Assembly: GCF_000471905.2 (NCBI RefSeq)
Contig: NW_006498572.1
Coordinates: 1,131,508-1,195,507 of the forward strand
Source of the DNA: Amborella trichopoda
Taxonomy: Eukaryota > Streptophyta > Magnoliopsida > Amborellales > Amborellaceae
DNA: 64,000 nucleotides
Direction: 5' to 3'
Positions 34,631 through 45,960 of this stretch are shown piece by piece. Position 1 is the first letter of the stretch. Every line of letters begins with the position of its first letter. A program made the position numbers and the translations under genes. The notes under the pieces are model-generated. The model was given only the letters and a program-made list of their open reading frames with translations, searched no databases and was not told the DNA's origin.

Positions 34631-35021
34631 GGAAAAGTCTATATAGAGCCTAGGTTCTAAACAATCAAATTAAAGCCTACCTCAAAATTTTCACTAGAAG
34701 AGGTTGTTTTGATGCCCAAATATCATCAAATTGATCATCTCAACATCAAGATACATGGACATAAAAAAAAAATGGATTTCAAGTTTGGAAATAGTCCATC
34801 TTGTAAAACATTTTTGGACTGTCAATTTTCAAGATTTTCAAGTTTTCATAGATCTGCTCATTCTACACTATTTTTGAAGCTTTAAATTATATAACTAAAG
34901 ATGAAAATATAATTTAAGGCTATCACAAAACTTTCCAATATTGAAACTATATTTCTCGACACTATTTGAAGGTAGGCTCCAATTTGATTATTTAGAGCCT
35001 CAGCTCTATACAAACCACACC
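34631..35021. mobile_element. 391-bp MITE inserted in copia-2
   Basis: Terminal inverted repeats of about 50 bp start GGAAAAGTCTATATAGAGC and GGTGTGGTTTGTATAGAGC. The flanks carry ATTTTATAAA on both sides (34620-34629 and 35022-35031), a 10-bp target-site duplication. The corresponding site in copia-1 (about 17926-17945) has a single ATTTTATAAA and no insert, a natural empty site. Size, long inverted repeats and duplication length suit a Mutator-like MITE. Confidence 0.9.
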
Positions 35022-35685
35022 ATTTTATAAATCTCTCTGTTTCGTTTTTAACCTTGACTTTGAAAGCATTGAATGTTTCAAAAACTTAATCCTTAGATGC
35101 CAAAGGATACAACCAACACTTTTAGAATAATCATTTAAAAAAGTGACAAAATAAGAAGCTTCATGAAGAGATTTCACATTAACAGGCTACAAACTTCAGA
35201 ATAAATTAATTCTAATGTTATATTTTTTCTATGAGATTCATTTCTTTTAAAACTAGCACTATGCTGCTTACCCATGACACAATGATCACAAAATCAAAAA
35301 AGGAATGCTCAGAAAAAGGAATAAGATTTTGAGTTTGCAATACCTTCATACCATGCTCACTGAGATGACCTAATCGACTATGCCAAATCTGCATATCCTC
35401 TTACTTACTAGTTGTTGATTAGATGCCTAGATCTCACCCCTGGGTTAGGGTGACCTGGAGGCATGTGTCTCAGGTATCAAGGAAAATCCGAGACTTGAGA
35501 CTGCTCTCTCAGGAATCTTATTAAGAAACCAGGGCAGGTATACTAACTGGTGAGAGATGAATTTAATGTGAGGCGGGACACACCGCACCTGGGTTCGTGA
35601 CTCACTCGGGCTGACTCGCGTGGGCACCCTCTTAGATCACAACGGAAAGCCCCTAGTCTTACAACTGGTTCAAAATCGCTTCCCT

Positions 35686-35739
35686 NNNNNNNNNNNNNNN
35701 NNNNNNNNNNNNNNNNNNNNNNNNNNNNNNNNNNNNNNN
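35686..35739. other. Assembly gap (54 N)
   Basis: The run of N interrupts LTR E. Its real size is unknown, and apparent frames crossing it are meaningless. Confidence 1.
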
Positions 35740-36117
35740 GGGTAAATTCATACGAGCTTGCACATTCAAAAGAAGAAAGGGAAGAAGTGAGATGATGATC
35801 GAGGTGATAAAAGGAAAAGGGAGAAATAGAATAGAGAAAAGAGAAGAGAAGAAAGAGAAATTTGACCAAGTGTCTAGGCTGACACAATGACTAGACCAAT
35901 ACGGTGATTGACTGGGCATGGTAGCAAGATGGGCACGGTAATTCAGACCGACACAACAACAATATTATTCGATGATAGAACGAACATTGACCAGCCTGAC
36001 ACGATGCCCAGTCTGTCGTGGCAGCAAGACGGGTACAGTAACTGAGATCGGCACGACGGCAATATTGTTCGATGACGAGACTACCATGACAGTGCTAGAC
36101 TTAGCCTGTCCCTTAAT

Positions 36118-36842
36118 CAAACCAGAGAGGAAGAAGAAAGAAAAGAGAAGAAAGAGAGAGAAAAGAGAAAGAGAGGAGAAAGAAGAGAAAGAAGAGAGAG
36201 GGAAGAAGAATAGAAGAGAGAGGAAGAGAGATAAGAAATGAATAGAAGACAGGGGAAGAAAGAAGAGCGGCAGAAGAAGAGAGGAGAAAATAGGAGAGGA
36301 GAGAAGAAGAAGAAGAAAAGAAGAGAATAAAAGAGAAGAGAGAAGAATAAGAAAATAAGATAATAGAAGAAGAGAGAAGAAGAAGAAGAGAAGAAGAGAA
36401 TAGAAGAGAAGAGGGAAGAAGAAGAAAGAAGAGAATAGGAGAAGAGAGAAGAAGAAGAAGAGAAGAAGAGAGCAGAAGAAGAGAACAGAGAGGAGAGGGA
36501 GAGAGGAGAGAAGAGAAAGGAAGAGAAATAAGAGTGATATAAGAAAGAAGGCTAAGAGAAAATAAGAAATGAGGAAAGGAGAATAGATGAGAGAGAAGAA
36601 AAAGTGAAGAGAAAAAGAAGAAGAGAAGAGAAGGAAGGAAAAGGGAAAGGAGATGATGAAGAAGGGAAGAGAAGGGAGAAGAAAGAAGAGAGAGAAGAGT
36701 GAAGAGGGAAGAGAGAGAAGAGTGAAGAAAGAAGAGAGAGAAAAGAGAAGAAAGAAGAGAGATAAGAGAGAGAAAATAGAGATGAAAGAATAAAGAGAGA
36801 AGAGAAAAGAGAAGAGAGTGGAAAGAGAAGAAAGAAGAGAAA
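36118..36842 (+). repeat. Near-pure purine tract of about 720 bp
   Basis: The plus strand is almost only A and G, as irregular GAAGA/GAGA units with rare T or C. It lies in the leader part of LTR E. The equivalent place in the D LTRs holds only a short, mixed pyrimidine stretch, so this is an expansion private to E. Long serine- and leucine-rich frames here are composition artefacts. Confidence 0.95.
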
Positions 36843-37972
36843 CATGGACGACGATGGGTTCCACCGTCCATGATAGAGGAGAGAGAAAGGGAAGAGAAGC
36901 ATAGACGGCGATGGAGTTCTGCCGTCCATGACAGAGGAGAGAGCAAGGGAAAAGAAGCATGACGGCGATGGGGTTCCATCGTCTATGACAGAGGAGAGTG
37001 AAAGGGGAAAGAAGCATGGACGGTGATTGAGTTTCGCCATCCATGACAAAGGAGAGAGAAAGGGAGAAATGGAGAAAGAATATGGACGGTGATGGGGTTC
37101 CACCGTCGATGACAGAGGAGAGCAAAAGGAGGAAAGAAGCGTGGAAGACGATAGGCCCTGCCGTCCATGATGAGAGAGAGATAGAAAGAGAAAACATGGA
37201 TGGCGATAGGTTCTGTCGTCCATGACGAGAGAGAGAGAGAACGAGAAAACATGGACGACGATGGGTTTAACAGTCTATGACAAGAGGGAGGGAGTCAGGA
37301 GAGAGAAAAGGAAAGGCAAGCACGACAATAGGCATCGCCGTGTGTGTCAAAAAGGACTTAGACACGATCTCGCTTGCCACTTGGGAAAGGGCCCGGTTCA
37401 ATATCTTTGTCAGGGAATATGGAAAGAAATCTCACACACGGCAATGAGCATCATCGTGCACATCATGAGGGAGTAGGAACTCAGGCAGAGGCTCGGCCCG
37501 CCACTTGGGTTAAGGCCCGGCTCACTGTGCATGTTCCAAGAGATAAGAAAAGAAGGAGGATGTGATGCTCGGCGATGGGCATCACCATGCATGACTGGAA
37601 AGGAGAGAGAAATGAAAGAATAGAGAGAGAGAGAGAAGGAAAGATAGAGAAGAGAGAAGAGAAAGGGAGACAGAGAAAAGAGGAAAGAAGGAAACTACAG
37701 AGACATCAAGAAAGAAAGAAGAGAAAGAAAGGAAAGTAGAGAGAAAGAAAGAAGAGATTAGGAAAAAGAGAGAAAGGTTTAGGAAAGAGAGGAGATGAGA
37801 GAGGAAAGGGAGAAGAGGGAAAAGAGGAAAGAGGGGAAAGAGAGGCATGCACGGTAGTGCTTACTGCCGTGCATGTTGAGAGAGAAGAGAGAGGCAGAAA
37901 GAGTAAGAGAGAGAAAGATAAAAAAGAAAGAAAGAGAGAGAGATGCACGACGATGCTTACTGATGTGCATGT
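36843..37972. repeat. Array of about 13 short hairpins in the LTR E leader
   Basis: Eight units with a spacing of 55-66 bp (starts near 36843, 36900, 36957, 37015, 37081, 37140, 37195, 37250) each carry an imperfect palindrome: arms like CATGGACGG and CCGTCCATG around a short GATGGGTTCC-type loop. Looser units follow near 37321, 37436, 37569, 37846 and 37942, the last two with arms CATGCACGG and CCGTGCATG. GA-rich linkers separate them. Confidence 0.85.
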
Positions 37973-38177
37973 TTGAGGTAGAAAAGAGAGAGACAGAGAA
38001 AAGAAGAGAGAAAGAAAGAAGTGGAGAGAGAAGAAATAAGAGAGAGATAAAAGAAGAAGAGAGAAAAAGAAAGAAGAGGAGAGAGAATTACCTTCACCTA
38101 AGGGTATTAGACTTTGCTTCTCTCTCCTCTCTCTCTGTCCTAGACGTGGCCCTCAATCTCAAAGCTTAGCTCTCAAT

Positions 38178-38230
38178 TTTATTAATCAAATTGAAGGTCC
38201 ATTACAATTGGGTATAACATAGTATATATA
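38178..38230 (-). promoter_or_regulatory. TATA box and poly-A signal of LTR E
   Basis: On the minus strand TATATATA (38230-38223) is followed about 40 bp later by AATAAA (38183-38178). With the usual spacings this gives a repeat (R) region of only a few tens of bases. The order and spacing are the same in the D LTRs. Confidence 0.6.
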
Positions 38231-39832
38231 GACTTTGGCCCAAAACATGGGTGGATGCCCAAAATCTAACCTAATTGATGATAATTACAATTTATTTGAA
38301 TTAAAATAAATTCTAAAAATAGGTACAAAATAACGATTTTGCCCCTGCCTACACAAAACTCCAAAAAAGTCCCTGCTGCACCCATGGAACGTGTACTATT
38401 TTCCTGGCATGAGATCAATTTGATATTAACTTCGAGTCACGAATCGTATTTTTTGGCCACAATCATGCTACTTGAAATTTATCCGATTCTTGAAAACTTT
38501 CGATCGATAGTGTGCTCGTTTCTTGATATTTTTCTTTGATTTCTTTATTGAATTGCACTAAGTATGTCATCAGATCGCGTTGCAACAAACACAGCTCGAT
38601 TTCGTACCTAAATGAAGATTTTACCATCTTGGGTTTTTGGCCGAAAGTTGGATTCTGGCTATCGAAATTTTACAGCAAATTTAGCATCTTCGTACACTAA
38701 ATCTAGCTGCTCATCACAGGTGGGGTTCGGACCAGACATAGCCCTGGACCTTACGAAGGCATTGCAACTGGTTTCGCATCGATCGGGAACGTGAGTGTCG
38801 TGGTATGGCTGCTCGAGTGGGTCGTGCTACTGCTGATTTTCCTGCGACCTTTGACCATGAATCGTCGACTTCTCTCTAGCTTTTCACCCTGCTCGAGCGT
38901 CGTTACTGGACATGCCACATATCAAAATGCTCGTCTTGACGAGACGAACACGCTTGCAAAATTTGAGCGTGATCTGACTTGTAACGAGGAGATATGAGTC
39001 CTGAAAGTTGTTATTCATGACTGTGAAAACCAGCCTCCTTTAATGAAGACTGGTGTTGGGAGGGCGCACGGGAATAGCATGCGGCCTTTCCTTTTTAAGT
39101 CTTTTGTACATAACTTTATCCTGAAATGTCTATTTAAGCCTAAACATGACCCATATAGGTTTTCGACCATGTTGGATCCAATGGCAGTAGTTCCACAACC
39201 ATTTTATGCCCTGAAAAAAGGGTTCCAATTACGAGTCCTCTTCAGGGTGCTAGAGACTAAATTTTTTGAAACTGTTTCTTTATCTGCACTACCTTATACA
39301 TGTCGGATTGCGATGAAACTTGGCAGGTGGCCTTTTGAAGTCCTTATGAACATTCTCACTCATTTTGGAAAAATTCTGAGACTATCAAAACTTCCATTGT
39401 AAGTTAGGGCTTTATTGACCGGCTTCTCTTTTATTCCGCATCGGGGGCCCAAGGTGCTGAAAAATTTCTTCAAACAGCTTGCCTTGTCAAATATTTTGCT
39501 TTAAGAGAAGCGAGAAGGACAACATTCGAAAAATTTCCTTCGGCTTTATTACTTTTTTGCTCCTAGCCACAGGGCCACGTGAACACCGAGGAGATATCCA
39601 CGCAATGTTGTAACTAGGATGCTCAGATATCTACATGCATTTGTCATAGGTCCATTCGTGAAGACTTTGGAGGAGAAGAGACTTTTGAGGGATCCTATCG
39701 AAGTCCTCACCTTCACATGGACTATTTTGTGATGTGGAGGTATTTTAAGTCCTCACCTTGTCAGACGGTACCTGAGAAAACCTTGTGATGATGACTGGAC
39801 TACGTGTTCACCCAGCACTAAAGAAAGATGTC

Positions 39833-40320
39833 AACTGGGCTACGTGTTCACCCCGACAAAGGAGAAGAAAAGAGAGAGAAAGAAAAGAGAGGGAAAGAGA
39901 AGAAGAGAGGCATGCATGGCATTGCCACCATGCATGTCAGGAGAGAGAAGAAGAGAACGACTGGGCTAACCTAGCACTGAAGAAGGGAGAAGGAGACAAA
40001 GGAGAAGAAAAGAGAAAGAAAGAGTGAAAGAGAGGCATGCACGTTGCTGTCACTACCGTGCATGTCATGAGAGAGAAGAAGAGAATGACTGGGCTACGTG
40101 TTCACCCAGCATTGAAGAAGGGAGAAAGAGATGAAGGAGAAGAAAAGAGAGAAATAGACAAAGAGAGGGAAAGAGAAATAAAGAAAAAGAGAGAGAAAGA
40201 GAGTAAGAGAGTCATACATGGCGCTGCCACTGCCGTGTATGTCTGGAGAGAGGAGGAGAAAGAAAGGAAGAGAGGAAGAAGGACACGCACGGCACTGTCA
40301 CTACTGTGCGTGTTAAGATA
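39833..40320. repeat. GA-rich block with four hairpins and a period near 125-130 bp
   Basis: Units repeat GACTGGGCTACGTGTTCACC, then GA-rich linker, then an imperfect palindrome. The palindromes lie at 39911-39936, 40036-40064, 40213-40241 and 40283-40312, with arms such as CATGCA/TGCATG and GCACGGCA/TACTGTGC. The type is the same as in the LTR E leader. Confidence 0.8.
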
Positions 40321-40494
40321 AGAGAAGGGAAAGAGAGATGGGGTATAGAGAAAGAGAAATAGAAAGGTAGAAGAATAGAGAGAGATAGAGAAATAAATAG
40401 AGAAATAGAGAAAGAGATAGAGACATAAGGAGAGAAAGAAAGAGATGAATAGAGAGAGATAGAGAAATAGAAAGGAAGAGAGATAGAAAGTTTT

Positions 40495-40695
40495 GAGGGA
40501 TCCTATCGAAGTCCTCACCCTCTCATGGGTTGTTTTGTTTGTTTAAGGGATCCTATCAAAGTACTCACCCTCGCAGAGATTGTTTTGTTTGTCTGAGGGG
40601 TCCTATCAAAGTCCTCACCCTCGCATGGACTATTTTGTTTGTTTGAGGGATCCTATCAAAGTCCTCGCCCTCGTGTGGACTATGTTGTACATTGG
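40495..40695. repeat. 50-bp tandem array, four units
   Basis: TCCTATCRAAGTCCTCACCC recurs at 40501, 40551, 40601 and 40651, a period of exactly 50 bp. A single further unit lies at 39685-39730, on the other side of the GA-rich block. Confidence 0.95.
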
Positions 40696-41045
40696 TTAAA
40701 CTCGATCTAAAACCCTTTTGTCTTCCTCTGATGCGAGAACAACGTTTTGGCCTGTAATCGTCCTCCTTTCCTCAGATGCAAGAGCAGCGCTGGGGGGCAA
40801 CTTCTCTCGTTTCCTTTGAAGTAAGAGCAGCACTCGAGCTGTTCTCTTTTCTTCTGAAGCAAGAGCGCCCTTTAATAATATATCCATGTAACCTCCCTAA
40901 TAATGGGTTTCTTATTGTAACTTGTAACTTGTTTAATAAAAAGAGTTAAGCATTGCTGAATTGTCTTGCTTGTTTTCTTTTCATCGTATTTTGCTTATTT
41001 TATCCTTAACTGTTTTTTTTGCCCATTGAGTCTTTTAAGCGCATA

Positions 41046-43655
41046 TCAGGTATAATACTTCTTTAAGTATCGCCCATTGATGGGGGATATCGCCTCTTCA
41101 CCATCAGGATGTGCCAATATGTAAGCCCCATTAGGCAAGACCCTCTTGACTATAAAGGGGCCTTCCCACTTATGTTCAAATTTTCTTTTGTGCCGCCCAT
41201 GCATAACGATCGGCCTTTTGATAGCTATAACCAGATCCCCACGAGCAAATGAGCGGACCTTGACTGACTTGTCAAAGACCCTCTTCATTCTCCCTTGGTT
41301 GAGTTCGAGGTTCTGTTGAACTTTCAACCTCTTTTCGTCAAGTGCATCAAACTCTTAATAATGAAGCTTGACTCTTTCGTCTTCGGTCAGTCCTTGATGT
41401 ATGGCGACACACAGCGAGGGGAATTGAATCTCAATGTGCAAGACTATTTCACCCCCATAGATCAGGGAATAAGGAGTGAAATCAGTGGCATTTTGTGTGC
41501 TGGTGCGATAGGCCCACAACACTATAGGAAGCTTCTCATGCTAGTTCTTCTTCAACTTTGATATTGACTTCCTTAAAACGCTGCACAAGGTCTTATTGAA
41601 AGCCTCAGCTAAGCCGTTTGCCCTAGGGTGGTACATAGTTGAGTACTTCAACTCGAAACTGAACTGGTTAACCAAGCGATCAATGTGGGGACTTCTAAAT
41701 TGAGGGCCATTGTCAGATATAATCCGGTCAGGCACCCCAAACCGGTATATGATGTGATGTCATACGAAGTTGGCCACTGTAGTCCCAGGCATTTGCTTGA
41801 GGGGGATCGCTTCCACTAGAATAAAGACATGACCCATTGCAGAAGGAGGGTCGATAGGTACTACAATGTCCATACCCCATTGTGAAAGGGCCATGATGCC
41901 ACTGTAGGGTGTAGGGGCTTTGGAGGCTGATGAATAAGGCTCGAGTGCATTTGGCACACCTGACACCTCTTGATGTAGTTTAAGGAATCAGCGGCCATTG
42001 AAGGCTAATAATACCCCAATCTGCGTATGCATTCATAGAGCCAGACTGATGCAGTCCACAGATGCCTGAGTGTACTTCTTCCAACACCTTATTTGCCTCT
42101 TGTTTGTCAAAGCATCTGAGAAAAATATCGTCAAAAGACCGTCTGAAGAGAGCATCTCCCTCAAGGAGGGTGTACTTGGTAGACATTCGATGCACATTAT
42201 TGCGCTCAGCACGATCTTCAAGTAGTCCACTATGCTTTATGAAGTTAATGATTGGTTCTCTACAATCTTCCACCTACTCGATTTCTACACACATTGGGTC
42301 GAAGAACTTCGGTTCCTGTTTTGAACGTCAGCTGCTTGACTCTATGCCATTTTCTGCTCAGCCTTGATAAGTTCCTTGGCTGATAGATGTGCTCCGACTG
42401 AATAAGGTGGGCACTCAGGGAAGAGAATTCTCTCATCATCTGAGTCCACTTTGGTTATCAATTCAATGTGTCTCCACTCTGCTACCCAGATGGGCGTGGC
42501 CCCTAGTGAGGACAATTGAATGGTAGCTCTGAGCTTTGTGAGTACATCAACCTGCGAGTTTAACCTCTTGGGGATGTGACTCAAGGATACATCATCAAAT
42601 TGAGCCATATATGATTTTACAGTATCATGGTAAGGCTTGAGAGTGTCATTTCTCACATCATAGATCTCCTTAAGCTGTCGAATGACCAACTCGGAGTTAC
42701 TGAAGATATCGATTTGCTCCAAGTCTAAACCAAAGGCTATCGCCAACCCAATTATAAGGGCCTGATACTCCACCTCGTTATGGGAACTAGCTTCGGTAAG
42801 AGAGAAGGATAAAGAAAGTACCTCTCCTTTCGCAGTCATGAGTACCATTCTGGTGCCTCCTAGATCAAATTGGAAGGCTCCGTCAAAGTACATCTCCCAC
42901 GCATGAGCAACTTCTGCACAAAATACTTCTTTGTCCGGGAGGTCACTTGATAAAGGACATTCTGTTAGTACTGGATTTTCTACGAGAAAATCAGCCAAAG
43001 CTTGACCCTTGACGGCCTTTTGGGGTACATATGTGATGTTGAATTCCATCAGTAATAATACCCACTTAGCAAGTCGTCCCGACAAGCATGGGCATGTCAT
43101 GAGAAACTTTACAGGGTCTGCTTTTGATATAAACTTTACTTCATGATCGAGCAAGGAATGACAGAGCTTTTGCACTGTGAAGATTAAGGTCAGGCACATC
43201 TTCTCAATAGGGGGGTAATTCTTCTCAGCCCCTTGCATCCTGCAGCTCCGATAATATAGCACAGTTTCTTTCCCCTCGTCATTGTTCTGCACTAATAGTG
43301 CCGTGAGTGACTCGTCAAGAGTGGTCACGTATAGGATGAGAGGTTTTTCGCAATGCTGGTGTAGAGAGCACCAAAGGACTGAGTAAATATTGCTTGATAT
43401 CATCAAGCGCTGCCTGACATTCTTCATCCCAGATGAATGGGGTATCCTTCTTTAACAGGTGCGTAAAAGGCTTACACCAACCTGAGAGGTTTGATATGAA
43501 CCTGCGGATATAAGTCAGCTGCCCTAGAAGGGACCGTAGCTCTCACAATGTAGTTGGTGACAATATTTTTTGGATTGCCTTGATCTTGGTTGGCTCAATT
43601 TCCAGCCCTCGTTATCTAACAATGAACCCCAAGAACTTTCTTAAACGCACGCCAA
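41046..43655 (-). pseudogene. pol of element E: RT end, two RNase H regions, integrase
   Basis: Right to left: the end of the reverse transcriptase and a first RNase H-like region (43427-42960, with LILYVTTLDESLTALLVQNN and YYRSCRMQGAEKNYPPIEKM); an archaeal-type RNase H (42910-42480, with WEMYFDGAF, NEVEYQALIIGLAIAFGLD and the closing SHIPKRLNSQVDVLTKL); a linker; and integrase (42270-41046) with a zinc-finger remnant, WGMDIVVPID, ISDNGPQFRS and a C-terminal block KWEGPFIVKRVLPNGAYIL. The second RNase H is diagnostic of the Tat lineage. One stretch (43427-42342) reads open for 361 codons. It is broken elsewhere. Confidence 0.85.
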
Positions 43656-43884
43656 AGGCATCTCAGGGAACTTGAGGATGGGTGGATTGTCTGGGGTATT
43701 TGGGACAGGAAGGATCCCACAAAACTTGAGGATGGGTAGATTGTCTGGGGTATTTGGGTGCGGAAGGAGTGGTGGAGAAGGAAATTTCAAGACCTTTGGC
43801 TTTTAAGGTGGAGGTTGCAACATTTTCCCCGATCTCAGGCTCATTTGCCCCATGATGGGTGATGCTTCCGATATCTGCACCATG
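43656..43884 (-). pseudogene. Continuation of element E beside the D insertion
   Basis: This short minus-strand piece encodes HGADIGSITHHGANEPEIG and a serine/proline-rich stretch. It includes a doubled segment of about 53 bp with ACTTGAGGATGGGTRGATTG (43672 and 43725). Its right edge is the D insertion site. The sequence on the far side of D (60285 onward) is gag of the same strand, so I take it as the same element. Confidence 0.5.
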
Positions 43885-45175
43885 TGACTGTTTGAAGACA
43901 TTTTTCAGCACCATAAGTCCCCGATGTGGAATAAAACAGAAAAGGCAGTCAATATAGCCTGACAAACAGTGAAAATTTTGACAATCTCAGAATGGCCCCA
44001 AAACTGGTCAAGATCTTAATCAAAACTTTTAAAAGTATCTTGCAATGTTTCGTTGTAATCCGATATGTTTAAGGCAGTGCAGACTGAGAAATAGTTTCGG
44101 CATAATCAATATCTAACACCCTAAAATGGCCCTAACCCTACTTTCAGAGCATCAAACGGCCGTACTACCATCTCCATTGGATTCGACAGAGTTGAAAAAC
44201 TTTAGGGGTTAAATTTCAGCTTAAACAAACATTCCAGGAAGAAGTTATGGGTAAAAGATCAACACAGGAGGAGCCGCACACTATTCCCGTGCGGCCACCA
44301 TGCAACTAAACTCCATTAAAGCGGCAGTCACGAATAATGACTTGTAATGATCATATCTCACTCGTCTGAGGTCAGATCATGCTCAAACTTATTGAAGCGT
44401 GTTCTTCTCGTCGAGACGAGCGTTCAATATATGGCACGCTCCGTGATGATGCCCAAGCAAGGAGAAAAGCTAGAGAGAAGTTGCCGATCTGTGAAGAAAG
44501 TTGCAGGAAAATCAGCAGCAACACGTCTCGCTTGAGCGGCCAAATCATGGCCTTCGCAAGCCTGATCGATGTAATATCAGTTGCATCAAGTGCGTAAGGA
44601 CCATAGCTATTACTGGTCCTAACCTCGCGCATGATAAGCGGTCAGATTTTGCACACGAAGCTGATGAAGTGGTTGGGAATTCCGAAACCGGAATTCCATA
44701 TTCTAGTCAAAACTCAAAAGTTGCGAAACCTTCGTCGGGGCACGAAATTGAGCTGCGTTTGTTGCCATGCCATCGTGATGACATGCTCAGTATGATCCAA
44801 CAAAGAAATCATTGAAAAAAATCAAGAAACGAGCACACTATTGATCCGAAGTTTGCAAGATTCGTCCAAATTTGATCGTGGCTTAAAAACACGATCTATT
44901 ACTTGAAGTTGGTATCAAATCGATCACCATGCCGAGCCTTACAAGAAAACAATCATCTTTTCGACAAACGGGCACCGGAGCAGCTCTAGATCATCTATGG
45001 AAGATCTCATACATTCTAGGGCAGCAACAAGGACTGTATTGTAATTTCATGTATTGTTAGGTAGGAGCAAAACGGTCATTTTGCACCTATTTTTAGAATT
45101 TCTTTAATTCAATTAAATCTTAATTTTCAGCAGTTAGGTTTAATTTTGATTAATCCACCCTTGTTAGGGCAAAAG

Positions 45176-45230
45176 ATATATATATATCACGTACTATCAT
45201 TGTACAAAGGACCCTACTTTACTTAATAAA
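45176..45230 (+). promoter_or_regulatory. TATA box and poly-A signal of the left D LTR
   Basis: ATATATATATAT (45176-45187) is followed by AATAAA (45225-45230). The right LTR keeps ATATATAT (57405-57412), but its poly-A signal is changed to an A-run. The short interval implies a very short R region and a leader of about 2.4 kb. Confidence 0.6.
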
Positions 45231-45679
45231 ATTTCCATTTTTTTTCATTGTTGGGTCACATCTTGAGAGAGAGAAGAAGGTGAGAGAAACGTTTGGGTCA
45301 GTACCCTTGGACTTAATGTGAATCTCTTCTCTCTCTTCTCTTTTACTCCTCTTCTCTCTCCTCTTCTCTTTCTCTGTCTCCCCTTCACAGACGGCAGAAC
45401 TCCCTTTTTCTCATTCTCTTTCTCTCTTTCTTTTGTAGTCTTGCGTGACCACGGTCTCGCTGTCGTCTCATCATGGTCCTGCATGACCTTCAACCTTCCC
45501 TTTCCTTTTCATTTTACCCCTGCATGACCACTTTGTCCATGTGAACCCTAGGGTCCACCTCCTCCTTCTTTTCTTTTTCCATACTCCCCCGCAGCACCCT
45601 TCTTGGTACACCCTAGTGGTGTCTCTCACATCCTGTGGTCCTGTACAACCATCATTCTTTAAGTTTTTTTCTTCTTTAC

Positions 45680-45960
45680 CACGTCGTGCGCACTCCTCTT
45701 CCCTCACTGTCATGTGCACCCATCTCCCTTATCGTCGTGCGCACTCCTCCTCCTTCATCACCGTGCGCACTCCTCCTCCCTCATCGTCGTACGTACTTCT
45801 CCTCCCTCATCGCCGTACTCACTCCTCTTCCCTCATTGTCGTGTGCACCCATCTTCACCATTACCGTGTGCAAGCCTACCCATTGCCGTGTGCGATCCAT
45901 ACTGGCCCAAAGCCGTATGTGACCTATCCTACACCAATGTTGTGTGCACGACCAAGGTCC
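45680..45960 (+). repeat. 26-bp array with GTGCGCAC cores in the D leader
   Basis: Units CCCTCATCGCCGTGCGCACT plus CCTCCT recur with starts about 26 bp apart (GTGCGCAC or variants at 45686, 45737, 45763, 45789, 45814, 45841). The same array is at 57960-58280 in the right LTR. Each core is self-complementary. Confidence 0.85.

Larger units (their letters stand above)
31217..35415 (-). mobile_element. copia-2: Ty1/copia element, interrupted by element E
   Basis: This minus-strand element is of the same family as copia-1. Parts seen, right to left, are a gag/integrase portion (35415-35022), a MITE (34631-35021), the integrase core and C-terminal part (34617-34111), reverse transcriptase (about 33960-33097), RNase H (32766-32473) and the 3' LTR (31590-32226). 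Its 5' half is not in the window because element E starts at about 35416, and the 5' gag and 5' LTR should lie beyond the right edge. It is broken in many places and old. Confidence 0.8.
35416..39489 (-). repeat. 3' LTR of element E, about 4.07 kb
   Basis: It corresponds to the reverse complement of 56108-60279 in element D. In minus-strand order it holds a U3 of about 1.26 kb, TATA at 38223-38230, a poly-A signal at 38178-38183, and a leader of about 2.7 kb ending near 35416. Inverted TGA/TCA ends are likely. The leader contains the hairpin array and the purine tract listed below. A run of 54 N (35686-35739) lies near its inner end. Confidence 0.75.
39490..41045 (-). other. 3' noncoding region of element E
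   Basis: The first 200 bp (39490-39700) match the reverse complement of 55925-56107 in element D, which fixes the LTR boundary. Next come a GA-rich block with hairpins (39785-40490) and a 50-bp tandem array (40495-40695). From 40700 to 41045 there are partial repeats with TCTGATGCGAGAACA/TCAGATGCAAGAGCA. No coding sequence is present. Confidence 0.7.

Noticed and set aside
35965-37197. A 410-codon minus-strand frame and several overlapping long frames
   Set aside because: They are translations of the purine tract and hairpin array in LTR E. The product is almost only Ser, Leu and Phe, and other frames of the same stretch are just as open.
40102-40518. A 138-codon minus-strand Leu/Ser/Phe frame
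   Set aside because: It is a composition artefact of the GA-rich block in the E 3' noncoding region.
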